DNA from: CAVVST01 sp963750995
Lineage (GTDB): Bacteria > Acidobacteriota > Vicinamibacteria > Vicinamibacterales > UBA2999
Length of the DNA: 64,000 nucleotides
NCBI GenBank assembly: GCA_963750995.1
Contig: CAVVST010000005.1
Coordinates: 558,001-622,000, forward strand
Reading direction: 5' to 3'
A model generated the notes under the pieces. It worked only from the letters and a program-made list of their open reading frames with translations, did no database searches and had not been told where the DNA came from. The position numbers were made by a program, and so were the translations under genes. This document shows, piece by piece, positions 28,795 to 36,322 of the stretch; the first letter of the stretch is position 1, and each line of letters begins with the position of its first letter.

Positions 28795-31737
28795 TCAGAA
28801 ATCGAACTGCATCCCCAGCTTGGCGAACCGCGCAAGGATGATCGATTGCGGTCGCTGCCAGGTGGCAAACGCGTTGTTCAGCGTCAACGCCGTATCCACG
28901 TTGAGCGCATTGTAGATATCGAGGCTGAAATTGACGCGCCTCGTGCCCAGCCGCACTGCCCGCCCGAACCGGAAGTCGAGCTGGTTCAACCGGTCTCCGT
29001 ACATCGTCCCCGGCTCGACCAGGTTCACGGACACGTTCGCCGCGCCGCCCGAGAGGGGCCGGCCGAGTGACGGGGTAATCAGCGCGTTGGTCGCCGTGAA
29101 GGTCGCGGCGATCTCAGGACCCGGCACGCTTTGGAACGTGCCGCTCACCTGCACACCGATGACGGGAAGGGTGTACGACCCGAGCACCTTGAACTGGGTG
29201 GCCGGCTGCTCCGTGCGGCAGTACGGGTTCACGGCCGCGATCTCCGGCAACTGCGCCCGGATTTCGCAGGTGTCGTTCGTGAGGGTCCCCCTGTCGATGC
29301 CCCCCTGCAGAAGCAGACCATTGTCCAGCCGCGCGTTGACGCCCACGGCGACGCCGTTCCACATCTGCACCTGGTCGCCGAAGTTGCCGGCAAACGTGGT
29401 GATGTTGTCGGTCTGACCGAACCTGGCCGGATTGACGTCGTACAGCCCGGCAATCGCATAGGCTCCGCCGCCCGGCAGCCGTTGATCGGAAGGGGCCGTG
29501 ACGCTGAACGAAGTAAAGTCCGACGCCGTGACGGCGCGGTTATCAACCACCGTAAAGTTGCCGTACCACCGCCTGAAGTACGTGACGTCGACCGACACAC
29601 GCGGCACGATTTCCCTCTGCACCCCGGCGGTGAATTCCCAGTCGTAGGAGCGCTTCCCCCAACCCGACAGGATCTCGGGGTCGAAGTTCTGTTCGGGCGT
29701 GAGACTGCCGAACGTCCGGTTCGCGACCGCCCCGCATTCGCCGTTGGCATCCGGGCTGAGAAGGTTGCAGTCGGGGGTGAAATTCGCGTTGGCATCACTC
29801 CACGACCGGGTGGTTGAGTTTGCGAGGCGGCTGATTGGGTTGCGTGCGCCGGCCAATCCGCCGGAAGTGTACGGCTCGACCGACCGGTTGAGGCTGGTCT
29901 TCACCGCCGTCCTGCCGTCGCCCAGCAGATCGTAGGCGGCGTTCAACTTTGGATTCAGGTCGTTGAACGAAACCCCGTCCGTTTTCTCGAAGCGGAAGTT
30001 CCGATTCGGCGCCAACGGCGTGGGGCCGATTTCCTGCGCCGGAAAGCTGTTCTGGAACCGGTCGTAGCGCAGCCCGAGGTTGAGCGTCAGGCGATCGACG
30101 GTCCAGCGATCCTGGACGTAGGCGCCCATTTGATGGTCCACGTCAACGCGGAAGATGATCGGCAGCGCGCGCATGGTGACCTGGTTCGGCACGCCGTTGT
30201 TGAACCGGTAGCTGACCGGGTTGTTGTCGTAGTCGTTCTGGTTGAAATAGCCGGTGATGTCGCCGATGCCGACTTTGAACGAGTGTGCACCGGTGATGTA
30301 CGAAACGGACGCGCGGTAGTAATAGGTGTAGCTCGGGCGGTTGATGTACTGGGACCGCGCGCGGTACTCGCGCCCGGTCGCCTGCTCGAGCACCGCGATC
30401 ATCTGGGGGTTGAGCGCCGGAATCCGATCGCGGATCGCCCGCTCGACGGCGTACTTGAAGGCTCCGTCGAGCAGCAGGCGGCTGGTGATCGGCGATGTCG
30501 CATCGGCCGTCATCTGCCGCTCCACGGGGAAGTAGTGATAGGGTGACGCTTCGTAAGCCGACAGCGTGGCACCAGCGCCCCTGCCCGAGCCGTCGCGCAC
30601 TGTCGGCCAGTTGCGCGCGGTCTGCTGCACATACAGGCCTCCGATCTTCACCTTTGGCGCCGCCTGCCAGGTCAGCCTGAGCCGTCCGTCGTTCACGTCG
30701 GAGTCGTTCGACACCGGCCGCGTCAGGTCCGGGTCGTAGGTCCAGACATTCGGATTGTTCGCGTTCCGATCGTAGAACTCCTCGGCCGCCCATCGGGACG
30801 CGACGGCGCGGCGCGCCGACGCATAGAACCAGAGGCGATCCTGCCTGAGCGGTCCGCCGAAACCGGGATTGACGTCATAGAGCGTGCGGATCGAATCGGG
30901 CGTCCGCAGCCCGGCATCCTTCAATTGCTGCGAGAAGTTGCTGCCCTGCAGCCCTCCGCTGGTGCCGTTGACGAAGAACACGCCGTTGAACGTGTTGCCG
31001 CCCTCGCGGGGAATGACGTTCATCTGGACGCCTGACGCGTTGTTTTCGGCGCCCGACCCCGAGTAGTTCACCGCGATCTCCTGGGTCGCCGCCATGTTGA
31101 ATGACAGCTGCGAGCCCCACGGCGCCACCAGCACCGCGGTGGAGAGCCCGTTTTCCATGAGCAGCTGCGAGTTCTGCGTGCTCCCGTGGATCTGCGTGCC
31201 GATCGCTCCCGAAAGCTGTGTCGCGCCGCCGACGTCCTGATTCGCCGCACCCACCGACACGCCAGGAATCAGGGCCATCTGAGCAAAGGGAGTCCGTCCG
31301 GTCGGGAGGCCGTCGATCAGGTCGCGATCGATCACGCGCTGGCGGGTGCCGCTCTGCACGTCCACGATCGGCGTCTCGCCGGTCACCGTGATCGTCTCCT
31401 CGATGGCGCCGACGCGGAGCTCGGCGTCGATTGTCGCGGTGAACGTTCCCGACAGCTGGATGCCTTCGCGCTTCACTGTGTTGAACCCCGGCAGCGTGAA
31501 CGTCAATGAATAAGTGCCGGGCGGCAGGATCTCGACGCGGTACTGGCCGCTGCCGTCGGTGACGGCGGTCCGGACCTTCTCGATGAGTGCGGCGCTGGCC
31601 GCTTCAACCGTGACGCCCGGCAGGACGGCGCCGGACGCATCCTTCACCTGCCCGGCAATCGACGCCTGGGCATACGCGGCCACCGGAAGAAGTACAACGG
31701 CCAGCACGAGACCTACGCCTTTGGCGACAGGACGCAT
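28795..31737 (-). CDS. TonB-dependent receptor with carboxypeptidase-regulatory N-terminal domain
   Basis: Large outer-membrane transporter of the Oar-like type found in Acidobacteriota, 980 residues and intact. ATG 31737 has GGAGG five bases upstream; the frame is open to 31758. Order: signal peptide ending AYAQ, a carboxypeptidase-regulatory-like (Ig-fold) domain (GQVKDASGAVLPGVTVEAAS, GTYSLTFTLPGF), a plug region (ETITVTGETPIVDVQSG, NGLSTAVLVAP), then a long beta-barrel ending FAKLGMQFDF with the terminal Phe. Substrate is not predictable; glycans or peptides are common for the group. Followed by DUF2272 and DUF5671 genes. Confidence 0.92.
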   Translation of the reverse strand: MRPVAKGVGLVLAVVLLPVAAYAQASIAGQVKDASGAVLPGVTVEAASAALIEKVRTAVTDGSGQYRVEILPPGTYSLTFTLPGFNTVKREGIQLSGTFTATIDAELRVGAIEETITVTGETPIVDVQSGTRQRVIDRDLIDGLPTGRTPFAQMALIPGVSVGAANQDVGGATQLSGAIGTQIHGSTQNSQLLMENGLSTAVLVAPWGSQLSFNMAATQEIAVNYSGSGAENNASGVQMNVIPREGGNTFNGVFFVNGTSGGLQGSNFSQQLKDAGLRTPDSIRTLYDVNPGFGGPLRQDRLWFYASARRAVASRWAAEEFYDRNANNPNVWTYDPDLTRPVSNDSDVNDGRLRLTWQAAPKVKIGGLYVQQTARNWPTVRDGSGRGAGATLSAYEASPYHYFPVERQMTADATSPITSRLLLDGAFKYAVERAIRDRIPALNPQMIAVLEQATGREYRARSQYINRPSYTYYYRASVSYITGAHSFKVGIGDITGYFNQNDYDNNPVSYRFNNGVPNQVTMRALPIIFRVDVDHQMGAYVQDRWTVDRLTLNLGLRYDRFQNSFPAQEIGPTPLAPNRNFRFEKTDGVSFNDLNPKLNAAYDLLGDGRTAVKTSLNRSVEPYTSGGLAGARNPISRLANSTTRSWSDANANFTPDCNLLSPDANGECGAVANRTFGSLTPEQNFDPEILSGWGKRSYDWEFTAGVQREIVPRVSVDVTYFRRWYGNFTVVDNRAVTASDFTSFSVTAPSDQRLPGGGAYAIAGLYDVNPARFGQTDNITTFAGNFGDQVQMWNGVAVGVNARLDNGLLLQGGIDRGTLTNDTCEIRAQLPEIAAVNPYCRTEQPATQFKVLGSYTLPVIGVQVSGTFQSVPGPEIAATFTATNALITPSLGRPLSGGAANVSVNLVEPGTMYGDRLNQLDFRFGRAVRLGTRRVNFSLDIYNALNVDTALTLNNAFATWQRPQSIILARFAKLGMQFDF

Positions 31738-31769
31738 CAGAACCTCCATCATGTTCACCGGCAGCGCCG

Positions 31770-31800
31770 ATACTCAGCCGGGCTTGACGCGCCTGTCAAG
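31770..31800 (-). promoter_or_regulatory. Candidate promoter and palindromic operator of the TonB receptor gene
   Basis: On the minus strand a perfect TTGACA (31799-31794) is followed after 18 bases by GAGTAT (31775-31770). The -35 box is half of a palindrome, CTTGAC-GCGCCT-GTCAAG (31783-31800), which could be an operator. The -10 match is weak (3 of 6). Confidence 0.4.
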
Positions 31801-31810
31801 AGCGGTCCGG

Positions 31811-32560
31811 CTAAAAATCCCGCCATAACGTGAACAGGGCCGTCAGAGCGACGGTGGCCATGGCGTCGGCGCGAAGGGTACGGCCGCCCAGCGTCACCTG
31901 ACGCGCCACCGCGGCGCCACGCTCGATTTCGTCAGGCGTCCAGCCCCCTTCCGGTCCGGCGAGGATGGTCGCCTGCCGTGGCGGAACCGGATCGAGCTCG
32001 CCAATCGGGGTCGCCGCGACGGCCCCACCCGGCTCGACGAACATCAGGCACGGCTCCGGAAGCGTCAGGGCCGAAAGCGATGCGACCGTTGCCTCAAAGG
32101 ATAGCGGCTCGAGAATTGCGGGCACGACGGCGCGCCCGCACTGTTTTGCCGAAGAGACGGCGATGCTGTACCACCGCTCTCGCCGCCGCCCCCGTGTCAG
32201 CGACGGCAACGTGACCTCGCTCCTCGCTGTCACCACCGGCTGAATCGCCGCGACGCCCATCATCACAGCGTCGCGCACGACGTCGTCCATTTTGTCGCGC
32301 TTGAGGACCGCCTGGGCGATCGTTACGGCTACGCGCGGCTCCCCTGCCGCCTCGCGCCGCTCGCCCACTCGCACCACCGCGGCGTCTTTACCCGCGCGCT
32401 CGACGACGGCGTCGAACTCGGCGCCGCGCCCATTGAATACGCGGATCGACGCCCCGGACTTCAGCCGAAGCACGCGCGTGAGATGCTGCGCCTCATCATC
32501 GGGCAGCGACACCACGTCGCCAGTTTGCGCGGCGTCCGGGGCATGAAATCGCGGATGCAC
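31811..32560 (-). CDS. rsmE: 16S rRNA (uracil-1498-N3)-methyltransferase RsmE
   Basis: SPOUT-class enzyme that methylates U1498 of 16S rRNA. 249 residues from a GTG at 32560 (VHPRFHAPDAAQTGDVVSL). The frame stays open far upstream opposite the kinase gene, but that part is antisense to it. N-terminal PUA-like domain: HLTRVLRLKSGASIRVFNGRG. SPOUT knot: QAVLKRDKMDDVVRDAVMMG, SAKQCGRAVVP, ILAGPEGGWTPDEIERG and LGGRTLRADAMATVAL. Divergent from the kinase gene. Confidence 0.94.
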   Translation of the reverse strand: MHPRFHAPDAAQTGDVVSLPDDEAQHLTRVLRLKSGASIRVFNGRGAEFDAVVERAGKDAAVVRVGERREAAGEPRVAVTIAQAVLKRDKMDDVVRDAVMMGVAAIQPVVTARSEVTLPSLTRGRRRERWYSIAVSSAKQCGRAVVPAILEPLSFEATVASLSALTLPEPCLMFVEPGGAVAATPIGELDPVPPRQATILAGPEGGWTPDEIERGAAVARQVTLGGRTLRADAMATVALTALFTLWRDF

Positions 32561-32605
32561 CCCGCGATTGTCGCACCGACGAGCGCCAGATAGATCGCAC
32601 CTCGG

Positions 32606-32611
32606 TATAAT
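32606..32611 (+). promoter_or_regulatory. Probable -10 box of the Ser/Thr kinase gene, leaderless start
   Basis: A perfect TATAAT ends six bases before the GTG start, placing the transcript start at about the start codon itself. No good -35 is seen. Confidence 0.5.
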
Positions 32612-32617
32612 CGCGGC

Positions 32618-33607
32618 GTGTTTTTCCGGGGGCAGATGATCGGGAAGTACCGGATCCTCTCGTCCCTTGGCGCCGGCGGCTTCGGCTCCGTCTACCTCGC
32701 CGAAGACACCTGGATCGACAAGAAAGTCGCTTTGAAGATCCCCCACAAGCAGAATCTCGATTTCGGCGAGATGGTGAAGGAGCCGCGGCTGCTCGCGTCG
32801 ATGAGCCACCCGAACATCGTCACGGTGCTCACCGCCGAGAAGCACGAGAACACCTTCTTCATCGTGATGGAGTACGTGGCCGGGGAGACGCTCGAGCACA
32901 TCATCGCGCAAGAGGGAGCGCTCGAGCTGAATCGCGCGCTCGATTTCTCCTGCCAGATCTGCAACGCCGTCGATCACGCGCACCGCGCCGGCATTCTTCA
33001 CCGTGACCTGCGCCCCGGCAACATGTTGATCACCGACACGGGGCTGCTCAAGGTCACCGACTTCGGGACGTCGCGGTTCCTCGAGATCGCGGCGCACGGA
33101 ACGACAGTGATTGGAAGCCCGCCGTACATGGCGCCGGAACAGTTCCACGGCAAGGCCGTGTTTGCGAGCGACGTCTACTCCGTTGGCGTCACGATGTACC
33201 AGATGCTCACCGGCGCACTGCCCTACGACACGCCCGCGCCGGCCGACATCGAGCGCCTGATGCGCGGCGAGCTGGTGACGGCGCCGCGGCTGAAGAACAG
33301 CCGGATCCCGAAGGCGATCAACGACATCGTGCTGAAGGCGCTCGATCCGGAGCTGACCCGTCGATATCAACGCGCGTCGGAGCTGCTGGACGATGTGCTC
33401 GCGGCGCGCCAGACGGCGCCGCGAAAGGCCGCCGGAAAGGCGCGCAGCACCGGCACCGCCGCCGGGGACACGCGGGTCGCCGAGATCCAGTCGCGCCTCC
33501 GCGCCCGGGAAGCGCCTCAGCCGCGTTTCTGCTGGCACTGCCGCAAGCCGCTCCACGCCCGAAGCGAACGCTGCCCCTTCTGCGGGGAAGCGAACAGGCG
33601 AGCCTGA
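32618..33607 (+). CDS. Soluble Hanks-type Ser/Thr protein kinase with C-terminal zinc ribbon
   Basis: 329 residues, GTG start. The kinase domain is complete: Gly loop LGAGGFGSVYLAED, Lys in VALKIPHK, catalytic loop HRDLRPGNML (Arg in place of the usual Lys after DL), TDFGTSR and MAPEQF. The domain ends near residue 265. A basic linker (APRKAAGKARSTG) leads to a four-Cys zinc ribbon, CWHCRKPL...CPFCGE, at the very C-terminus. No membrane helix or PASTA domain is present, so it is cytoplasmic. The stop codon lies inside a REP-like unit, and the last residues (NRRA) are encoded by it. Confidence 0.92.
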   Translation: MFFRGQMIGKYRILSSLGAGGFGSVYLAEDTWIDKKVALKIPHKQNLDFGEMVKEPRLLASMSHPNIVTVLTAEKHENTFFIVMEYVAGETLEHIIAQEGALELNRALDFSCQICNAVDHAHRAGILHRDLRPGNMLITDTGLLKVTDFGTSRFLEIAAHGTTVIGSPPYMAPEQFHGKAVFASDVYSVGVTMYQMLTGALPYDTPAPADIERLMRGELVTAPRLKNSRIPKAINDIVLKALDPELTRRYQRASELLDDVLAARQTAPRKAAGKARSTGTAAGDTRVAEIQSRLRAREAPQPRFCWHCRKPLHARSERCPFCGEANRRA

Positions 33608-33656
33608 CAAGGCTCGCCCCACAAGTCGTGTGGCGCGGACCGTGTGAGGTCCGCGG
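33598..33656. repeat. Pair of REP-like palindromes, heads facing each other
   Basis: A minus-strand unit (33622-33598: GTGGGGCGAGCC-TTGTCA-GGCTCGC) and a plus-strand unit (33630-33656: GTGGCGCGGACC-GTGTGA-GGTCCGCGG). Both have a GTGG head, but their stems differ. The kinase stop codon is inside the first. They separate the kinase gene from ilvE. Confidence 0.65.
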
Positions 33657-33721
33657 AATGTCGCACCGACATTCGACGCCCGGAAACCCCGTCGTATAGG
33701 ATCTAGAGGAAGGAGCACGAC

Positions 33722-34684
33722 ATGTCTTTTCCGGGCACGGGCACGATCTGGATGAACGGTCAGCAGGTGGACTGGGCGGACGCGAAAATTCACATTGCGT
33801 CACACGTCATTCACTACGGGAGCGGCGTCTTCGAGGGCGCGCGGTGCTACGACACCGTCAAGGGCCCGGCCTGCTTCCGACTCGACGCGCATATGCGCCG
33901 GCTGCTCGACTCGGCCCGCATCTACCGGATGGACGTGCCCTACAACCAGCAGACGCTCACCGACGCCGTCATCGACCTGATCCAGGTCAACAGGTTCCGC
34001 GCGTGCTACATCCGCCCGCTGATCTACCGTGGCTACGACACGCTCGGGGTGCATGCGGCCGCCTGCCCGGTGGACGTCGCCATCATCCTGTGGGAATGGC
34101 CGGCGTATTTTACGAAAGAGGCGATCGAGGAAGGGATCGACGTCAAGATCTCGACCTGGGCGCGAAATGCCCCGAACACCACGCCCGCCATGGCCAAGAG
34201 CGTCGCCAACTACGCCAACGCGCAGTTGATCAAGATGGAAGCCGTGGTGGACGGCTATACGGAAGCGATCGCGCTCGACACCAACGGCAACCTCAGCGAA
34301 GGCAGCGGCCAGAACTTGTTCATCGTTCGCGACGGCGTCATCTTCACGCCGCCGATTGGCAATTCAGTGCTCTCGGGGATTACGCGCGACTGCGTGATCA
34401 CCATAGCTCGCGACCTCGGCTTCGAAGTGCGGGAACAGACGCTGCCCCGCGAAATGCTGTACGTGGGCGAGGAAGTCTTTTTCGTCGGCACCGCCGTCGA
34501 GGTGACCCCGATCCGTTCGGTCGATCGCATCAAGGTCGGGCGCGGGCGGCGGGGGCCGATGACCGAGGCGATCCAGCAGCGGTTCTTCCAGATCGTGCGC
34601 GGCGAGGCGCCGGATACGCACGGCTGGCTGCAGTTCGTCCAGGTGCCGGCGGCCACTGCATCCGGAGCCGCCAGAAGCCGATAA
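33722..34684 (+). CDS. ilvE: Branched-chain amino acid aminotransferase
   Basis: PLP enzyme for the last step of Leu, Ile and Val synthesis and the first of their breakdown. 320 residues, fold type IV. Signatures: HVIHYGSGVFEGARCYDT at the N-terminus, the PLP-binding Lys in PAMAKSVANYANAQL, EAIALDTNGNLSEGSGQNLF, and GITRDCVITIARDLG. GGAAGGAG lies 6 bases before the ATG. A possible -10 box (TATAGG) is at 33695-33700. Followed after 10 bases by pilT. Confidence 0.95.
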   Translation: MSFPGTGTIWMNGQQVDWADAKIHIASHVIHYGSGVFEGARCYDTVKGPACFRLDAHMRRLLDSARIYRMDVPYNQQTLTDAVIDLIQVNRFRACYIRPLIYRGYDTLGVHAAACPVDVAIILWEWPAYFTKEAIEEGIDVKISTWARNAPNTTPAMAKSVANYANAQLIKMEAVVDGYTEAIALDTNGNLSEGSGQNLFIVRDGVIFTPPIGNSVLSGITRDCVITIARDLGFEVREQTLPREMLYVGEEVFFVGTAVEVTPIRSVDRIKVGRGRRGPMTEAIQQRFFQIVRGEAPDTHGWLQFVQVPAATASGAARSR

Positions 34685-34694
34685 GCAAGCCGAA

Positions 34695-35843
34695 ATGGCT
34701 ACCATGCACGTTAACGACCTGCTCAAGATTGCCGTCGAGCGGGGCGCGTCCGACCTTCATCTCAAGGTCGGCAGCTACCCGATGCTCCGGCTCCGCGGCA
34801 GCCTGACCCCCGCGACCGAGGACCATCGCCTCGACCACGAGGAAATGATGGCCTTCGCCGCCGCCGTCCTCCCCACCGGTATGCGGGAGAAGTTCAAGGA
34901 CAACCACGAGGTCGACCTGGCGTACAGCGTGGCCGGCCTCGGCCGTTTCCGCTGCAACACGTTCCAGCAGCGCGGCACGATCGGCATGATCTTCCGCGTC
35001 ATCCCGATGCGGGTGCAGACGATCGATCAACTGCTGCTGCCCGAGGTGCTCAAGAAGGTGGCGGCGGAGGAGCGCGGTCTCGTGCTCGTCACCGGCACCA
35101 CCGGGTCCGGCAAGAGCACCACGCTCGCCGCGATGCTCGACGAGATCAATGCGACCCGCACCGCGCACATCATGACCGTCGAGGACCCGATCGAGTACCT
35201 GCATCGGGACAAGATGTCGATCATCAGCCAGCGCGAGATCGGCGTCGATACGACGTCGTTTTCGCAGGCGCTGCGCAGTGCCCTGCGCCAGGACCCGGAC
35301 GTCATCCTGGTCGGCGAAATGCGCGACTTCGAGACGATCGAGACGGCGCTGCTGGCCGCCGAAACCGGCCACCTGGTGTTCTCGACGCTGCACACCGTGG
35401 ACGCCACCGAGACAATCAACCGCATCGTCGCCGTCTTCCCGCCGCATCACCAGCAGCAGATCCGCATCCAGCTGGCCGGCGTGCTCAAGGCGGTCGTGTC
35501 GCAGCGCCTGATCCCGCGCACCGACGGCGCCGGACGCGCCCCTGCCGTCGAGGTGATGATCACGACCTCGTACATCAAGGACGCCATCCTCGACAAGGAC
35601 AAGACCAAGCTGATTCCCGGGGCCATCGCCCAGGGCACGTCGCAGTACGGCATGCAGACTTTCGACCAGTCGATTTACCGCCTCTACGAGAAGAGCATCA
35701 TCACGGCGGAAGAAGCGCTGCGCTGGGCGTCGAACGTCGACGAGTTCAAGCTCCGGATGGCGGGAATCACGACGACGGGCGACTCCGCGCGCGAAGAGAT
35801 GCACCGGTCGGTCCAGACGACAATCACCAGAGTTACACGATAA
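34695..35843 (+). CDS. pilT: Type IV pilus retraction ATPase PilT
   Basis: Hexameric ATPase that depolymerises type IV pili for twitching and DNA uptake, which fits with comEC in the same window. 382 residues. N-terminal PAS-like domain (LLKIAVERGASDLHLKVGSYP), then the core with Walker A GTTGSGKSTT, the Asp box (MTVEDPIEYLH), Walker B (RQDPDVILVGEMRD), the His box (ETGHLVFSTLHT) and the AIRNLIRE-like region replaced by LRWASNVDEFK. No other pilus gene is present nearby. Confidence 0.94.
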   Translation: MATMHVNDLLKIAVERGASDLHLKVGSYPMLRLRGSLTPATEDHRLDHEEMMAFAAAVLPTGMREKFKDNHEVDLAYSVAGLGRFRCNTFQQRGTIGMIFRVIPMRVQTIDQLLLPEVLKKVAAEERGLVLVTGTTGSGKSTTLAAMLDEINATRTAHIMTVEDPIEYLHRDKMSIISQREIGVDTTSFSQALRSALRQDPDVILVGEMRDFETIETALLAAETGHLVFSTLHTVDATETINRIVAVFPPHHQQQIRIQLAGVLKAVVSQRLIPRTDGAGRAPAVEVMITTSYIKDAILDKDKTKLIPGAIAQGTSQYGMQTFDQSIYRLYEKSIITAEEALRWASNVDEFKLRMAGITTTGDSAREEMHRSVQTTITRVTR

Positions 35844-35851
35844 TTAGAGGC

Positions 35852-36322
35852 GTGGCCGACGCTTACGTCACCGCCCTCCGGATGCTCGCCCGCCGCGAGC
35901 TCTCGGAGGCGCAGGTGCGGACACGGCTGGCACGCCGTGAGTTCGCCTCGGGGGTGATCGACGAGGCCATCGAGCGTCTCCAGGCGGTTCGCGCGCTCGA
36001 CGATCGCCGTACCGCCCTGGCCTGCGCCAGGACCGAAGCGAACGTGAAGCGGCACGGGCGGCTGCGCGCGCTGCGCGCCGTCGAGGCACTTGGCATCGAT
36101 CGCGGCCTGGCCAGGGCCGCCGTGGCCGAGGTGTTCGGCGAGGTCGATGAGGACGCGCTGATCGCGCAGGCGCTCGACCGCAAATTGCGCCACGGCGCAG
36201 CGCTCGAGGAAGGCGCCGTGGCGAGACGCGTTCACCGCTATCTGCTGGCCCAGGGGTTTGACGCCGGCCGCGTAAACGCGGCCATCAGGAGCCGCGTAAA
36301 GAACGCTCTACATGACGATTAG
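35852..36322 (+). CDS. recX: Regulatory protein RecX
   Basis: Inhibits RecA filament extension. 156 residues, three-helix repeats as in RecX: ALRMLARRELSEAQVRTRLA, VIDEAIERLQAVRALDDRRT and ARRVHRYLLAQGFDAGRVNAAI. GTG start. A GATAAT box (35839-35844) ends 7 bases before this start and overlaps the pilT stop, so a leaderless transcript is possible. The last 11 bases overlap alaS. Confidence 0.88.
   Translation: MADAYVTALRMLARRELSEAQVRTRLARREFASGVIDEAIERLQAVRALDDRRTALACARTEANVKRHGRLRALRAVEALGIDRGLARAAVAEVFGEVDEDALIAQALDRKLRHGAALEEGAVARRVHRYLLAQGFDAGRVNAAIRSRVKNALHDD

Noticed and set aside
32561..33793. Very long minus-strand open frame continuing rsmE upstream through the kinase gene
   Set aside because: It is exactly antisense to a complete Ser/Thr kinase with all motifs. 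High GC content keeps antisense frames open. RsmE homology begins at the GTG at 32560.
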